Shown one piece after another: positions 17,883 through 28,900 of a DNA stretch of 64,000 nucleotides (position 1 is its first letter; the number at the start of each line of letters is the position of its first letter). The stretch comes from Hydrogenoanaerobacterium sp032017025 (GTDB lineage: Bacteria; Bacillota; Clostridia; Oscillospirales; Ruminococcaceae): the NCBI RefSeq assembly GCF_032017025.1, contig NZ_DALZQO010000001.1:1-64000 (forward strand). Direction: 5' to 3'. The notes under the pieces are model-generated. The model was not told where the DNA came from and made no database searches. It worked only from the letters and a program-made list of their open reading frames with translations. A program made the position numbers and the translations under genes.

Positions 17883-20555
17883 TTATGCCTCCAATCTAAC
17901 TATCATAGTCAATCGAAAATCAGGATATACTTGGGAACCTTTTTTATATTGTGCTTCTATGATTGCTTTTTCTCTTTCCAGCTTTGCCAACTTGCTCCGG
18001 CGAATATTTTCAATGCCTATATGTTCAGCAGCCTCTGTGCGAAGCTTCAAAGCATACATATATTTGTTGTAGCTTTCTTGATTTAAGGTGAGCTGTTTTT
18101 CTTTGAGTTCCATAAAAGTATCATAGGCAAATTCTAGGCAAAGACTTTCGAGAGCTGTATACTCTTCCGCACTAATATTTGATGATGTTCCCATTTTTAA
18201 TTGAGTGGTGTCATCAAGGAAAACTTCCATTAAGCGTTTCCCTGCCATTGGTCGTAAAATCATATTGTTACTGACGAAAATGGGGAGTATACGTTTGCCG
18301 CTTTCTTGAGTAGAAATAGAAAGTTGCCACAGCATAAAGTATCCCGCTTCATTTGGAAAATTGGGAATTCCAAGCGAAAGTAACGGAGATGTGCGGTCTT
18401 GCAAAATCTCCGCGCTAAGATGCTTAGTAATTTCATTATCACCAATGCTGACACGCTCAATTAGGCGAGGATCACGGCCCTGCCAACACTCATAATATGT
18501 TACCATTTTTCGAAGAGCTATATCCACATCAAAGGCAGACTGTCTGCCCACTAGCTGAGTGAGGTCTTTTTCCTCTTTAATAACGTCCTTGTATCTTTGT
18601 GCATTTGCAAGCTGCTGCTTCATTTCAGACTCTATTGTGTATAAATTTTTTTCAACTTGACCAGGACGACCAATTGAGCGCATATAAACATCTGTAAAAT
18701 CACATTCAGCAGCCTCGCTATCTAACACATCAGAATATTTATCTACACCCATTTCTAATAGAATCACAGAGAGCTTTTGTTCCAGAACCTCTCGAACACG
18801 GTTCTCCACGGTTTCGGAAACAATAAAATTATAGATATGTACATCACGTTGCTGTCCGATACGATCCGCACGACCGCAACGCTGCTCTATCTTCATTGGA
18901 TTCCAAGGTAAGTCATAATTAATTATAATGTTAGCGAACTGCAAGTTGAGACCCTCACCACCAGCATCTGTAGAAATAAAAATGCTGGTGCTTGTCTTGA
19001 ATTGATGCAACGCCTCATTACGTTCCTCAATACTCATGCTGCCATTCAGAATAGTAACTGTATAATCTCGATTAGTTAGTAGCTCCTTTAGATACTGCTG
19101 TGTAGCAACGAATTCAGTGAAGATAATAATTTTTTGCGTGTGATCCTCATTTATGATTGCATCAACAGCGTCCAGTAAGGGCTCCACCTTGGCATCCTGA
19201 TTTTGAAATTGAGCCTGTTTTGCCACAGAAATAATTTGCTGTAGCTCTGCGATTTCCAGCTCCATATCCAATGAGATAGCTTCCAGCGCATCATCAACGC
19301 CATCTTCAATATCTAAATCATCCAAATCCTCCTCGGTCAAATTACCAAGGTGAGTTTGCTGATTCAACAGCACATTTAATCGTCTCTCTAAGCTCTGGCG
19401 AATGGCAGCGGTGCTGCTAGTCACCATGCGTTGCATGATGATAAGCAGAAAAATTAAACACATATTTTTCTTTTTATTCCGCAATGCCTTGTTATAGGTT
19501 GTGGAAACATAGGAGCTTACGAGCTCATAAAGCTCGCGTTGCATGGTATTTCGCTCGTCCCATGTTAGTGTCATAAGGTGGGTTACTCTGTTTTTAAATA
19601 GCAGGTTCCCGTTATTGTCAATTGCTTCGCGCTTTTCGGTGCGAATTAGAAACGGAGTAACCTGTTCCTTAACAATAGATTTTGCGTTGGGGAAGGCGTC
19701 TGCATCCAAAAGGCGCACTAAACGCAGAAAGGGCTCTGTTTTTCCGTTATGCGGTGTTGCCGAAAGCAAAAGCAGATATGGGCTTGCTTGTGATAATAAA
19801 TTTCCCAGCTTGTAGCGGGCTACTTCTCCAGAGGAACCAGCTACACGATGGGCTTCATCAATAATCACTAAATCCCAACCGCTATTTATGATGGAGTAGA
19901 TACGTTCCTCGTTATATTTTTCCACTCGTTCATCGGTCCAGCCTGCGTGCTTCTCCATCGGTTTTATAGAATCCATAGGGGATATGACTTGGTCGTACTG
20001 CCCATACACATCATCACTATCGGTCAATCGACGAATCGTGTCATAGTCAGAAGGCAAGATAACATGAAATTTCTCGTGGAACTTTTCCTGCATTTCACTG
20101 GCCCACTGTGTAACCAAACCAGTAGGGCACACCACCAGTACTCGGTTAACAAGTCCGCGGCTTTTAAGCTCCTTGATAATCATACCGGCCTCAATGGTTT
20201 TACCAAGGCCAACTTCATCAGCAAGGATGTACCGAATATTGTTAGTTTCCATAGCACGATTAAGCACGTGAAGCTGATGCGGCAGCGGAATAATGCCGCT
20301 TGCAAGCGAGGAAAGGAAGCCGCCGGCGGTTTCGTTTTTAATTTTAGATAGCTGCACTACATATCGGAGATAGTTCTCGTCATAGTGAATAGCACTGCCA
20401 TCCTGATTCAATTGTTCTTCTGTCGCTTTATATACATGCCCCGTGGCAGGGTTGAAAACTTTGTATGAAATGTACCCCCACACTTCAATCTTTTCCAGCA
20501 CCTGCACATTAGCCTTTTCTATTATATCAAAAGCGAAATCGCCGCTATTAAACAT
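17883..20555 (-). CDS. brxHII: SNF2/HepA-type helicase, BrxHII-like
   Basis: An 890-residue superfamily 2 ATPase. Visible motifs: Walker A ILADEVGLGKTIEAG (about 109-123), DEAH box LVIIDEAHR (about 231-239), LLLSATPHNGKTEPF, and C-terminal IFISTDAGGEGLNLQ and QRCGRADRIGQQ. The last motif is characteristic of SNF2/RapA-like translocases. BrxHII is the helicase of type 3 BREX and sits between pglX and pglZ there, as here, apart from the inserted pair. It starts on AAGAGAGGAATAAACAAAATG and lies five bases after the UvrD-like gene. Confidence 0.88.
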   Translation of the reverse strand: MFNSGDFAFDIIEKANVQVLEKIEVWGYISYKVFNPATGHVYKATEEQLNQDGSAIHYDENYLRYVVQLSKIKNETAGGFLSSLASGIIPLPHQLHVLNRAMETNNIRYILADEVGLGKTIEAGMIIKELKSRGLVNRVLVVCPTGLVTQWASEMQEKFHEKFHVILPSDYDTIRRLTDSDDVYGQYDQVISPMDSIKPMEKHAGWTDERVEKYNEERIYSIINSGWDLVIIDEAHRVAGSSGEVARYKLGNLLSQASPYLLLLSATPHNGKTEPFLRLVRLLDADAFPNAKSIVKEQVTPFLIRTEKREAIDNNGNLLFKNRVTHLMTLTWDERNTMQRELYELVSSYVSTTYNKALRNKKKNMCLIFLLIIMQRMVTSSTAAIRQSLERRLNVLLNQQTHLGNLTEEDLDDLDIEDGVDDALEAISLDMELEIAELQQIISVAKQAQFQNQDAKVEPLLDAVDAIINEDHTQKIIIFTEFVATQQYLKELLTNRDYTVTILNGSMSIEERNEALHQFKTSTSIFISTDAGGEGLNLQFANIIINYDLPWNPMKIEQRCGRADRIGQQRDVHIYNFIVSETVENRVREVLEQKLSVILLEMGVDKYSDVLDSEAAECDFTDVYMRSIGRPGQVEKNLYTIESEMKQQLANAQRYKDVIKEEKDLTQLVGRQSAFDVDIALRKMVTYYECWQGRDPRLIERVSIGDNEITKHLSAEILQDRTSPLLSLGIPNFPNEAGYFMLWQLSISTQESGKRILPIFVSNNMILRPMAGKRLMEVFLDDTTQLKMGTSSNISAEEYTALESLCLEFAYDTFMELKEKQLTLNQESYNKYMYALKLRTEAAEHIGIENIRRSKLAKLEREKAIIEAQYKKGSQVYPDFRLTMIVRLEA

Positions 20556-20560
20556 TTTGT

Positions 20561-21685
20561 TTATTCCTCTCTTATGTATTTTAATGCAGAAATTACTCCA
20601 TTCTCAATTTCTATTTCACAAGGTTCAAATCCGACTGCAGAAAACAGCTTTTCCACAACAATAGCATTACTATATTTCGCCCGTGTCAATGCAACATAAT
20701 ATTTCTGCTGATTCTTACTAAGGCCTTTTCCTTTCAAGAACTCAATTATGGGCTTAGATGGATGAATTAAGCATCTCTCGTAGGTTTGTCCCTTGCATTC
20801 GCCAAAGTTGACTGCAAATAAACCATAAACATCAGTGTTTGTCCTTGAATATCGTAATTCCTGCGGATGAAAATTGGAATAGTATTTGTGAGCATCTTTT
20901 CTTTCTATGAGAAAGATTCCATCATGTCCCGTAGTTTCTCTCATGCTCGTTGTCATGCAGTTTTCATTGGGAAACACCCTGTTGGCGAAATCACAAATAT
21001 CCGCATTAAATCGCCTGCTACATAGATTTTTCTCAATTTTAACCACGCCTTGTTTTTCGGCTACTGCGAAGAAATCAAAGATATTTACTCCCGATATACT
21101 CTTATTAGTTCGGGTAGTATGTGTTTGAAAAGTTGCCTGCTTGTTATCTCCAACACAGGTGACATCAATGCTTGTTTTAAATATTGTATTTAACAAATCT
21201 AAATCTCGACCCGCCATGTCCTGTACTTCATCGATAAAAATATGAGAATATATTTTTTCTAAGCGAGAAAACACCAAGCCATTACTCAGTTGATTTAGAA
21301 GCAGTACAAGATTACTTGCTTCCTCTGATCGCACATCAGAAGAACGAGTAATGTATCTACGCTTTGTACCAATCCGTTCATAATTCATACTATGCTCTAA
21401 CGAATAAACAAAGGAGCGCACTTCATTAATGCCTGCGATAAAGGTTTGGTATGGACGAATCAGCTCTTTTAACAAAAATTGATACCAAGACATAATCCGA
21501 ATCTTTGGTGGAATCACGCCCATGTTCTGTAGCTCTAACTCTTTATGAATAGAATCTACGCCTTTATTTGTATATGTAACGATTAAAATATTTTTTGTGT
21601 CCGCACAGTATGCAGCGGATAGGGCCTCATTGCATATTTTCCACGTTTTACCCGCTCCGGCAGCGGCAAGCCTAACGGTATTCAT
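20561..21685 (-). CDS. Compact UvrD-like helicase, GajB-like
   Basis: A 374-residue superfamily 1 helicase from the ATG at 21685, chosen for the AAAGG upstream. Motifs, numbered from the further-upstream ATG at 21694: Walker A AAAGAGKT (10-17), TYTN (40-43), Walker B IFIDEVQDMAG (152-162), GDNKQATF (182-189), and motif VI YYVALTRAK (332-340). GajB of Gabija is about 490 residues and UvrD over 650, so domains 1B and 2B must be very reduced. The start overlaps the OLD gene by 14 bases, the same order and coupling as gajA-gajB. It probably acts with that nuclease. Strict Gabija membership is inference. Confidence 0.8.
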   Translation of the reverse strand: MNTVRLAAAGAGKTWKICNEALSAAYCADTKNILIVTYTNKGVDSIHKELELQNMGVIPPKIRIMSWYQFLLKELIRPYQTFIAGINEVRSFVYSLEHSMNYERIGTKRRYITRSSDVRSEEASNLVLLLNQLSNGLVFSRLEKIYSHIFIDEVQDMAGRDLDLLNTIFKTSIDVTCVGDNKQATFQTHTTRTNKSISGVNIFDFFAVAEKQGVVKIEKNLCSRRFNADICDFANRVFPNENCMTTSMRETTGHDGIFLIERKDAHKYYSNFHPQELRYSRTNTDVYGLFAVNFGECKGQTYERCLIHPSKPIIEFLKGKGLSKNQQKYYVALTRAKYSNAIVVEKLFSAVGFEPCEIEIENGVISALKYIREE

Positions 21686-23291
21686 TGATAACATCCTTTA
21701 TATATTGCGGATATTTTATGGGGGCACTTGCATCAAAAACTCGCATTGCCCATTCGGTTTTATTATTTACCATAAAGGATAAAATCCCATCACGGTCTCG
21801 GCTTTTCAATGAATTGTTTGATGAAATAATACTCTTGAACTCTGCTGTTGGTTGCCCATCTCCGCCGCAATTAACAGTTAAAACGCTTGGCTCTATAGTG
21901 TTCAGATTTTCGTCAGTTTCGTAAAAGAAATTAATATATGGGTCTCCAATGTAGTCACTATATTTTTCGGTAATTTTTACTTGAACACTATGGTCATTAT
22001 CTGTCACAACTAATACTTTCTTTTGCAAGACAATTGCAATATCACAGTATCTCTTAAATGCCAATGAGCCTACAGCGATAATGTCAATTCCTTTATCAAT
22101 GGGCAGACACCCAAATTGGTCGTGGTATGCACGCTGTATTATTAAATCATCCGTTGGTCCCTCAACTAAAATTACTTTTTCGGCAAGCACAAGCCTCAAT
22201 GTATCATAGCCGGGAAGTTTCAAGAAATACGAAACGGTATCTGCAGGAAGATCTCTAAACGATTTTACTCGACCGTATTCCACCAAAAGAAGATTTTTTA
22301 AATTCAGTTTATTAGCAACAAAGCTGCTATGAGTAGAAATAAAAATCTGCTTTCCTTCCGAAAGTGATATGCGATGGATAAGCTTGGCCATGTTGGTAAA
22401 CGAAAGATTGTTTTCGGGCTCCTCCATTAAAATCAGATTGGCTTGTCCTTCGCTGTTTTTTATGGCCAATTCCACCTTGATTGAGTTTTGACTGCCAAAG
22501 CCGATATGCTCAAATGGAATTTTATCTATTGAGATAGACATTTGGCGTTTCCACTCATCTATCTCGTTTTCGCGCAGCTCAAGGGAGATGTTTCGCCCGC
22601 TAAGACTGTCATTTTCACGAATACTACTATTCAGCTTTTCAATTGTTTCGCTTTCACGAAAATCAGCACGGACGCGCCTGTACGCTACGCTTAAATCAAC
22701 CTGTTCTTGCTCTGATAGATATTCTGTTATATTTTCAGAAACAAATCGATCAACCATTCCAGCGTAATCTTTTCTTGTGGTATCTACATACACAGCCTTT
22801 AGCGGCGCATATTTGAAAGCCACTATTTCTCCGCTGAAATATCTGTAAGACACATGATAAAGCTCTACTGGAATATCTTTTACATCATGGTGTTCTAACA
22901 TCGTTTTGTAAACAGCCTCATATTGCGGATCAAATTCAGCAACTACACGGATGCCGGAACAATTATCACTGAACATATTATTGGTTCCGGAATAGCTGGC
23001 ATCATCACCGTCGCAGTATGCTTCCAAAATAAGTTTGGGTGGGGCAATAGGTGTGGATGACAATGAAGCAATATATTTATTGCGGCAATCCATATTAAAC
23101 ATATTTGCCTTTAACTGCTTATGAAAGGCATTTCCATTCAGCTTGCCGGAGGCTACAATTGAAATCACCTCCAGCAGTGTGCTTTTTCCTGCATCATTTT
23201 CTCCTACAAACACATTAACATCGGGATTCAGCTCAACGCATACATCCTTTAGCAGCTTATAATTTTGTATGTTAATCTTAGTAATAATCAA
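21672..23291 (-). CDS. OLD-family ATPase-TOPRIM nuclease, GajA-like
   Basis: A 539-residue protein. The N-terminal ABC-type ATPase has Walker A VGENDAGKST (29-38), a GFGSQNS signature (264-270), Walker B LILMEEPENNLS (286-297) and STHSS (319-323). The C-terminal TOPRIM domain has ILVEGPTDD (E377) and VVTDND (D431, D433), the metal-binding acids of OLD nucleases. The layout and length match GajA, the Gabija nicking endonuclease (about 580 residues). TTG start at 23291 with AAGGAGGT upstream. A 66-base gap with its own strong RBS separates it from pglX, the widest gap in the operon, as expected for an inserted module. Confidence 0.85.
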   Translation of the reverse strand: MIITKINIQNYKLLKDVCVELNPDVNVFVGENDAGKSTLLEVISIVASGKLNGNAFHKQLKANMFNMDCRNKYIASLSSTPIAPPKLILEAYCDGDDASYSGTNNMFSDNCSGIRVVAEFDPQYEAVYKTMLEHHDVKDIPVELYHVSYRYFSGEIVAFKYAPLKAVYVDTTRKDYAGMVDRFVSENITEYLSEQEQVDLSVAYRRVRADFRESETIEKLNSSIRENDSLSGRNISLELRENEIDEWKRQMSISIDKIPFEHIGFGSQNSIKVELAIKNSEGQANLILMEEPENNLSFTNMAKLIHRISLSEGKQIFISTHSSFVANKLNLKNLLLVEYGRVKSFRDLPADTVSYFLKLPGYDTLRLVLAEKVILVEGPTDDLIIQRAYHDQFGCLPIDKGIDIIAVGSLAFKRYCDIAIVLQKKVLVVTDNDHSVQVKITEKYSDYIGDPYINFFYETDENLNTIEPSVLTVNCGGDGQPTAEFKSIISSNNSLKSRDRDGILSFMVNNKTEWAMRVFDASAPIKYPQYIKDVINEYR

Positions 23292-23357
23292 ATTGCAACC
23301 TCCTTGCTGAATTTATTCACTTACATTTGCGCAAGTAAAGCAAGCCCACATGCGGGG

Positions 23358-25919
23358 CTAAATTCTGCCACAGCTAATATCATAGTACATCAACAGATTG
23401 GCATCTTCCTGAATGGTCTGCTCAGGTAGACGTTCTGCAATGTCGACAATCGCCTTGTAGTTCTTATCCTTCCACAGACGGGAGAATCCAACACGGACGG
23501 CCTCAGAACGGAACAGCTTGAGCTTCCCCTTGCTATTCATATAGCCTTCAAATTCTTTCCAAAGGTTTTTCTCGCGCAGCTTGGCAACATCGCCTTCCTT
23601 AGTGACATCGGGGATATACCATCGACCATCATCGTCCTGTAGGAAGTTTTCCTCCAGAAGCACTGCCAGCTCTGGCATAGCCTCGAATTTGTCTACAGAT
23701 TTCACTTCTTGCATAAACTTTGGCTGCAGCTGTGCGTAGGTCTGTGGGCCACAGACTTCTTCACATAGCTGCTGATAAAGCCAACCTATAGCTGCTTTTT
23801 CATTAGTAACCAGCAACTCCATCTGGATTGGCTCAACCTCAGAGGTAATACGTGCGGTATCGTACTCATTCACTTGGCTAGGTAAGAAATACATTCCATC
23901 CCGTTTTAAAAATTTTTCATCTAAACCTTGATAGAAGTCTGTGACATCCATAGGAACTGGTATCCCCTGCATGATATGATAAGCAACCATTCTATCCCAT
24001 AGTAAATATGCTTGTCTTTCTTGGTTTACTTCGATTAAACCGTTTTTCACAACTACCTTTGGAAGATTACTTAAATGTTGTCTTACGAAAGCCCATGAAG
24101 TCTCATCATGCCCCGCATTAGCGCCAAATTCATAAATGAAGCTTGCCTCCGGCTTATAGGCGGAAATAACCAAGTCTTGTTTAACAGTTCCACGAGAATT
24201 CACCTGTTTAAAGCTGCTATGCTTTTTATCTAATGTACGGACATCCGCAACGATAAAGCCTGATTTCAAAAGAGCTTCTTGAATTGCATTCCATACAGAG
24301 TTCTTGGAATTATGAAATTCTATCGTAATCCATCGATTTGGTTTCAATACACGAAAACATGTATTAAAGCATTTTTCCATAAGAGTTTGATATTCGACTA
24401 GATGCTTTCCATGAGACAAATTGATAATGGCCTCAGATTCATTATTTGTTTGAACGCCAAGCCATGCCTCCCAGATACAATTAAGTTCTGAATAACTCAA
24501 ATTATCACCGAAAGGAGGGTCTGTAAAAATATAATCTATGCTATTATCTGGAATTCCAGGCACATCTGAACTTGACTGTGTGCTAATGCAAACTTCACAA
24601 CTCTTATACTGAGTTCGTTTCCCTTGCAGATTGATTGCGTCCTCGAGGAAACTCATCATATTCAGTTCTTTAACCAAAGAAGGAATATACAAAGTTCCTG
24701 ACATTGGGCCACCCCCAGCCCCCCAACAGCCGCTCATATATGTAAATCGGTAAAGCTTTGTTAACTGATTGGCCACTTTTGTAAGCGCGAATATAAGCGG
24801 GTCGTTAGCGGTTATTAATGACTTAAAGTAAGACAATGCAATTAAATTTCGTTTGGTATAAAAATGATGCACATGTGTTATACCAGCAGCATCATTCCTC
24901 CGTGCTTCATTTCCTTCAATCATTCTAACGACAGGAACCCATGTCTGAATTTTTTCTTTTTCTATTCTTTCAAATAGAGCAAAATCGCTATCATCAGGAG
25001 TTTTTTCAAATCTTTTCCCCTGAACTGTGTAACTAATAATTACAGGTGTTTGCTTATAACGTGTTATTGTCTCACTTAAAATATCATCAAATACAATTTC
25101 TTGTGCATGTGAGCAATCTCTCTTTTTAAGTTCCATAGAGCAATGTGGACATCCAAATTTTTCCCGAACTATTCCGTTCTCGATATCAACAGCCACTTTC
25201 CAGAAAATTAATTCTTCACCACAATTCGGACAGATAAACACATCAGACCAAACCGTATAATTCATTAAGCCCATGATTGGCTTGCCCTCAAAACCAACTA
25301 CAGGTTTATTGTTTGTATCAACATGGACAGTCTTATACATCCAGCTACACTTTTCTGTTATGCGCTCGATGATATTTTTAGATTGTTCAAAAAAGGTTTT
25401 CTCATCTATTGAAGAATTAAAATTATGAGCAAATGATGTTGCTGCTGAAGCCAAATCAACTAGGACTGCTTTTCGATGCCCTAACTCAACATAATGGAGG
25501 TCAGATTTCAACATCATGGTATTCTCATCATTTTCAAACCCACACGCTTGTGCTGCAACACCGGTCATTCCAGTTCCACAAAAACCGTCAAATACTATAT
25601 CGCCGGGTTTTGTATAGTGAGCGATATATTTCATTATTGCTTTGTGTGGTACTTTTGTATGGTAAGGATGCAACTTGTAAATAGGGTCATATTTACCTTC
25701 GCTCACATCCGAAGCAAAAGGCTCTCTGTGGTAATCATCCGTTGCCTCATCATACGGAGTTCCATTCTCCCGAATAAACTCCTCAATAAACGGATTTGGG
25801 CAAGCCGTATAATACGGCGCATCGGAAAGCGCAATAATGTCCTCATCAGAGGCGATGGGGAAGCCTTCTATATTACGGACTTTATCAATATCCTCTTTGG
25901 TTAGTTTTCTTGGCTCCAT
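23358..25919 (-). CDS. pglX: PglX-type DNA methyltransferase of type 3 BREX
   Basis: An 853-residue amino-methyltransferase. The SAM-binding motif is VFDGFCGTGMTG (about 109-120). Two CXXC pairs, FICPNCGEEL (about 231) and FGCPHCSMEL (about 255), form a zinc ribbon. The catalytic motif is FTDPPFGDNLSYSEL (about 464-478). In BREX, PglX methylates host DNA at a non-palindromic site to mark self. It starts four bases after brxC ends and is followed by the nuclease pair. It has no nuclease motif of its own, as expected for BREX rather than a type IIG restriction enzyme. Confidence 0.88.
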   Translation of the reverse strand: MEPRKLTKEDIDKVRNIEGFPIASDEDIIALSDAPYYTACPNPFIEEFIRENGTPYDEATDDYHREPFASDVSEGKYDPIYKLHPYHTKVPHKAIMKYIAHYTKPGDIVFDGFCGTGMTGVAAQACGFENDENTMMLKSDLHYVELGHRKAVLVDLASAATSFAHNFNSSIDEKTFFEQSKNIIERITEKCSWMYKTVHVDTNNKPVVGFEGKPIMGLMNYTVWSDVFICPNCGEELIFWKVAVDIENGIVREKFGCPHCSMELKKRDCSHAQEIVFDDILSETITRYKQTPVIISYTVQGKRFEKTPDDSDFALFERIEKEKIQTWVPVVRMIEGNEARRNDAAGITHVHHFYTKRNLIALSYFKSLITANDPLIFALTKVANQLTKLYRFTYMSGCWGAGGGPMSGTLYIPSLVKELNMMSFLEDAINLQGKRTQYKSCEVCISTQSSSDVPGIPDNSIDYIFTDPPFGDNLSYSELNCIWEAWLGVQTNNESEAIINLSHGKHLVEYQTLMEKCFNTCFRVLKPNRWITIEFHNSKNSVWNAIQEALLKSGFIVADVRTLDKKHSSFKQVNSRGTVKQDLVISAYKPEASFIYEFGANAGHDETSWAFVRQHLSNLPKVVVKNGLIEVNQERQAYLLWDRMVAYHIMQGIPVPMDVTDFYQGLDEKFLKRDGMYFLPSQVNEYDTARITSEVEPIQMELLVTNEKAAIGWLYQQLCEEVCGPQTYAQLQPKFMQEVKSVDKFEAMPELAVLLEENFLQDDDGRWYIPDVTKEGDVAKLREKNLWKEFEGYMNSKGKLKLFRSEAVRVGFSRLWKDKNYKAIVDIAERLPEQTIQEDANLLMYYDISCGRI

Positions 25920-25922
25920 AGC

Positions 25923-28900
25923 TTATACCTCGCCATCTTTCCGCTTCACTACGATACGTAGCTTAGCTGTATCTTTACCCTTAACATAGGCATCCACAAT
26001 GCCGGATAGCTTGCTCTTAAAGGTAGCCACATCACAAGGACCAAGCTCGTCCAGCTTTGCGATAATATCTTCCGTTTCAATCACTACCGGTTCAAAGCCC
26101 TGCAACAAAGCCTTGATGCTGTTGACAAAATGGTCATCCACACGGTTCGGTAATGCACCGGAAGAAATGAAGCCATCAACGACTTTTTGTTGCTCTGCAC
26201 TGAGATATTCCTTTTGACTGACCACAATAGGGTCAGAGATGGTATTCAGCAGTGTACTTGTCCATTCAGCAATAAGGTCATCCATTCGAATGTCGATGTT
26301 ATCCAGCTGCCCCGATACATTTTTAGCTTTATCGCCAAGGATATAATGGCAATGAGGACAGATGTGGCTGGTCTTCAGCTCTGTCGGTGTCAGCTCATAG
26401 CAAACCTTAAGCTCAGCCATATCTTGCTCAATGGCTGTCAGTTTTGCACCCGATAGAATCTCAATGCCACGCAGCTTGCGGAGATTGGCAAGAATTAGGC
26501 TCTCCTGTAGTTTTCCACGGCGCTTTGCATCATCAATGTCAAGGCGTTTTTTCTTATGCTCATCAAAGTAACGAGTGATGTACTTGTCTTTCAGCTTTTC
26601 TAGTTCCGCACTTACCTTCTGTGCAGCAATCTCACCAGACATGCCTTCCGCAATATCATCACGTATCTCACGAAACACAGCTTTTCCGGATTCCAGTTCT
26701 TGTTTGAATATTGCGCCAAGGTCAAGGAATTCAATATTGGCAATATAAGATACCACCGCAGAGCACTCTGTTTTGAAAGAAATATACTCCATTATTGTCT
26801 TAATCAAGGCAATCTGAGCCGCTAAATCCGCAACATTATCATTAGAAAGGTTGAAATTATTGAGCTTAGCAGGTGTATTGTATTTTGCTTGATAGTTGCT
26901 AAATTCATCACGAACAGCACTACAAGCCTTTTGCATCCTTGCCACTTGTTGAGCGTTTGCCAAAGGTTCGCCCCACAGATCAAAGCCCTCCTGCAGTTTT
27001 CTTGATGTCAAAACAGAGGAATTGCTCAGCTCCTGCGCTTTTACCAGCAGCTGCTTCACACCTTCATCACGATCATTTGGATTATCAAGTAGAGCAGGAT
27101 TGATATCCAGAATTTCAAATAGCTTCTTAAGCTCAACCATAGAAATCTGAGCAGGTCTTGCCAAGTATTTAAACTCGTATAAATCTGTAACCGTAATTCT
27201 CGGAATTTGGTCAAGATTAGAAGCTGTAATGACGGTGCCGTTTTTCAATGTAAGGGTAGCGTAGCCGGAATAAACCAACGACAAAAATAAAATAGGCGTA
27301 AACATGAAACTGATTTTATACTTTGAATCTACGAATTCATAATCATTTTTCTGCTCGAAAACATCGGAGTAGTTAATAACACCCTGGGGAGGAAGCACTT
27401 TTAGTTTTTCAATAAAATGAGAAGCATACTTTGAACCCTCCGGGCGAATCTTCTCTCCATCCAAAACACCATAACTCTGCAGCATGAGTGTCGCAGACTG
27501 TGTTTTGCGTCCGGCAAAATAGTCAAAAGCCTGACGAGCATTTTCAGCCATATTCTTGCGTGTTATTTTTGTTTTCATAATAGGGAACTCGGGGTAAATG
27601 CCATTGAAGTATTCATCAAGGCAGACAGATGCCGCAAGGTCAACGGTATCCTTGAAATCCATGTCCTTATTATAGCGACCCTTTAATATTTCGATAAGCT
27701 GCCGTTTTTGCCCCTTATACTGAACATCAAAGCATGTATTCTTGTTTTCGCTCAGATACTTAATCAGCTTCTTTCTCACCATCTCTGCCTTGCTTAAATA
27801 GGCATCCTTGTCTTTGCCCTCGCTAATTTGTGCTAAGGAGTTTGCTGCGGCAAACATGCCTAGAATCTCTTTAAATTCATCAGTGGACTTAAAGGAAAAA
27901 TACACTAATTCAGGTGAGTTTTCAATCTTATCATCCTCAATTTGATATGGAGGCAAAATATACATATAGAAATCTCTTTCTGGCTCTGCAGTGCTACGTT
28001 CCGCCGGGAAACCCATAAATAGATATCCTTCACGAAAAATGTTATGAGAATCCCAATTTAAATCCCGCTGGTAAATCTCAAAACCTGGAACATATTGCTT
28101 GGCATCCCAATCGAGGCAACCATAAATAAGCTGATAGAAAAAGCGATTCAATTCGCCATCAGCCATAACAGAAGCCTTTTGTTTAATTTTCTCATCATAA
28201 TCTACAATCTTATCCACATCAATATAATGCTGGTTATTTGCATCATTGTATATGATAAATTGGCCTGAAACTGTAGTCATAATATCTTTGAGCGTAGTCT
28301 TAATAAGCGAAAGCAGAAAATCCGCATCTTGCTCAGGCATAGGAAGAAATAAGCATAGCTCATCCTTCAAATTCTCTGCGGTTAACCCGAACTGAACATC
28401 AAGGCCATTTGTGGTTAGTCTATGTACGCTAAGTGCGTAGATGATTTTCATTGCCAGCGGTTTGTAGGCTGGCTTTGGGAAGGCTCGGTTGATAATATCC
28501 TCTAATTGACTGCTTGCATTCACCACACGGCTGATTGTGACATCACTTTTTAACAGACCATTAGATTTAATTGCAGGCCAGTAATCGTCAAAAGAAATGA
28601 TGCCGGGGGCATCGTCCGGAACTTGTGTATTAAATATATCTCTGATTGTTGTAGAAATATTCTTCAAGATATGTCTGTTTTCAATCAGATAAATCTTATT
28701 AAACACATCAATGTAAGCAGGGTGGATCGGGTACAGGTCCACAAACTCCTCCATTCGAGAGGACATGCCTGTATAAAGATTTGAGAACTTCTCCAAATGC
28801 TTACGAATCAAAGCTTTTTGCTGCGGCGACTTCTTTAAAATACGCTCAGAAACAACATAGGAGGTAGCTTCCTTTGTAATGATGAGCTGTGTAAATCGGT

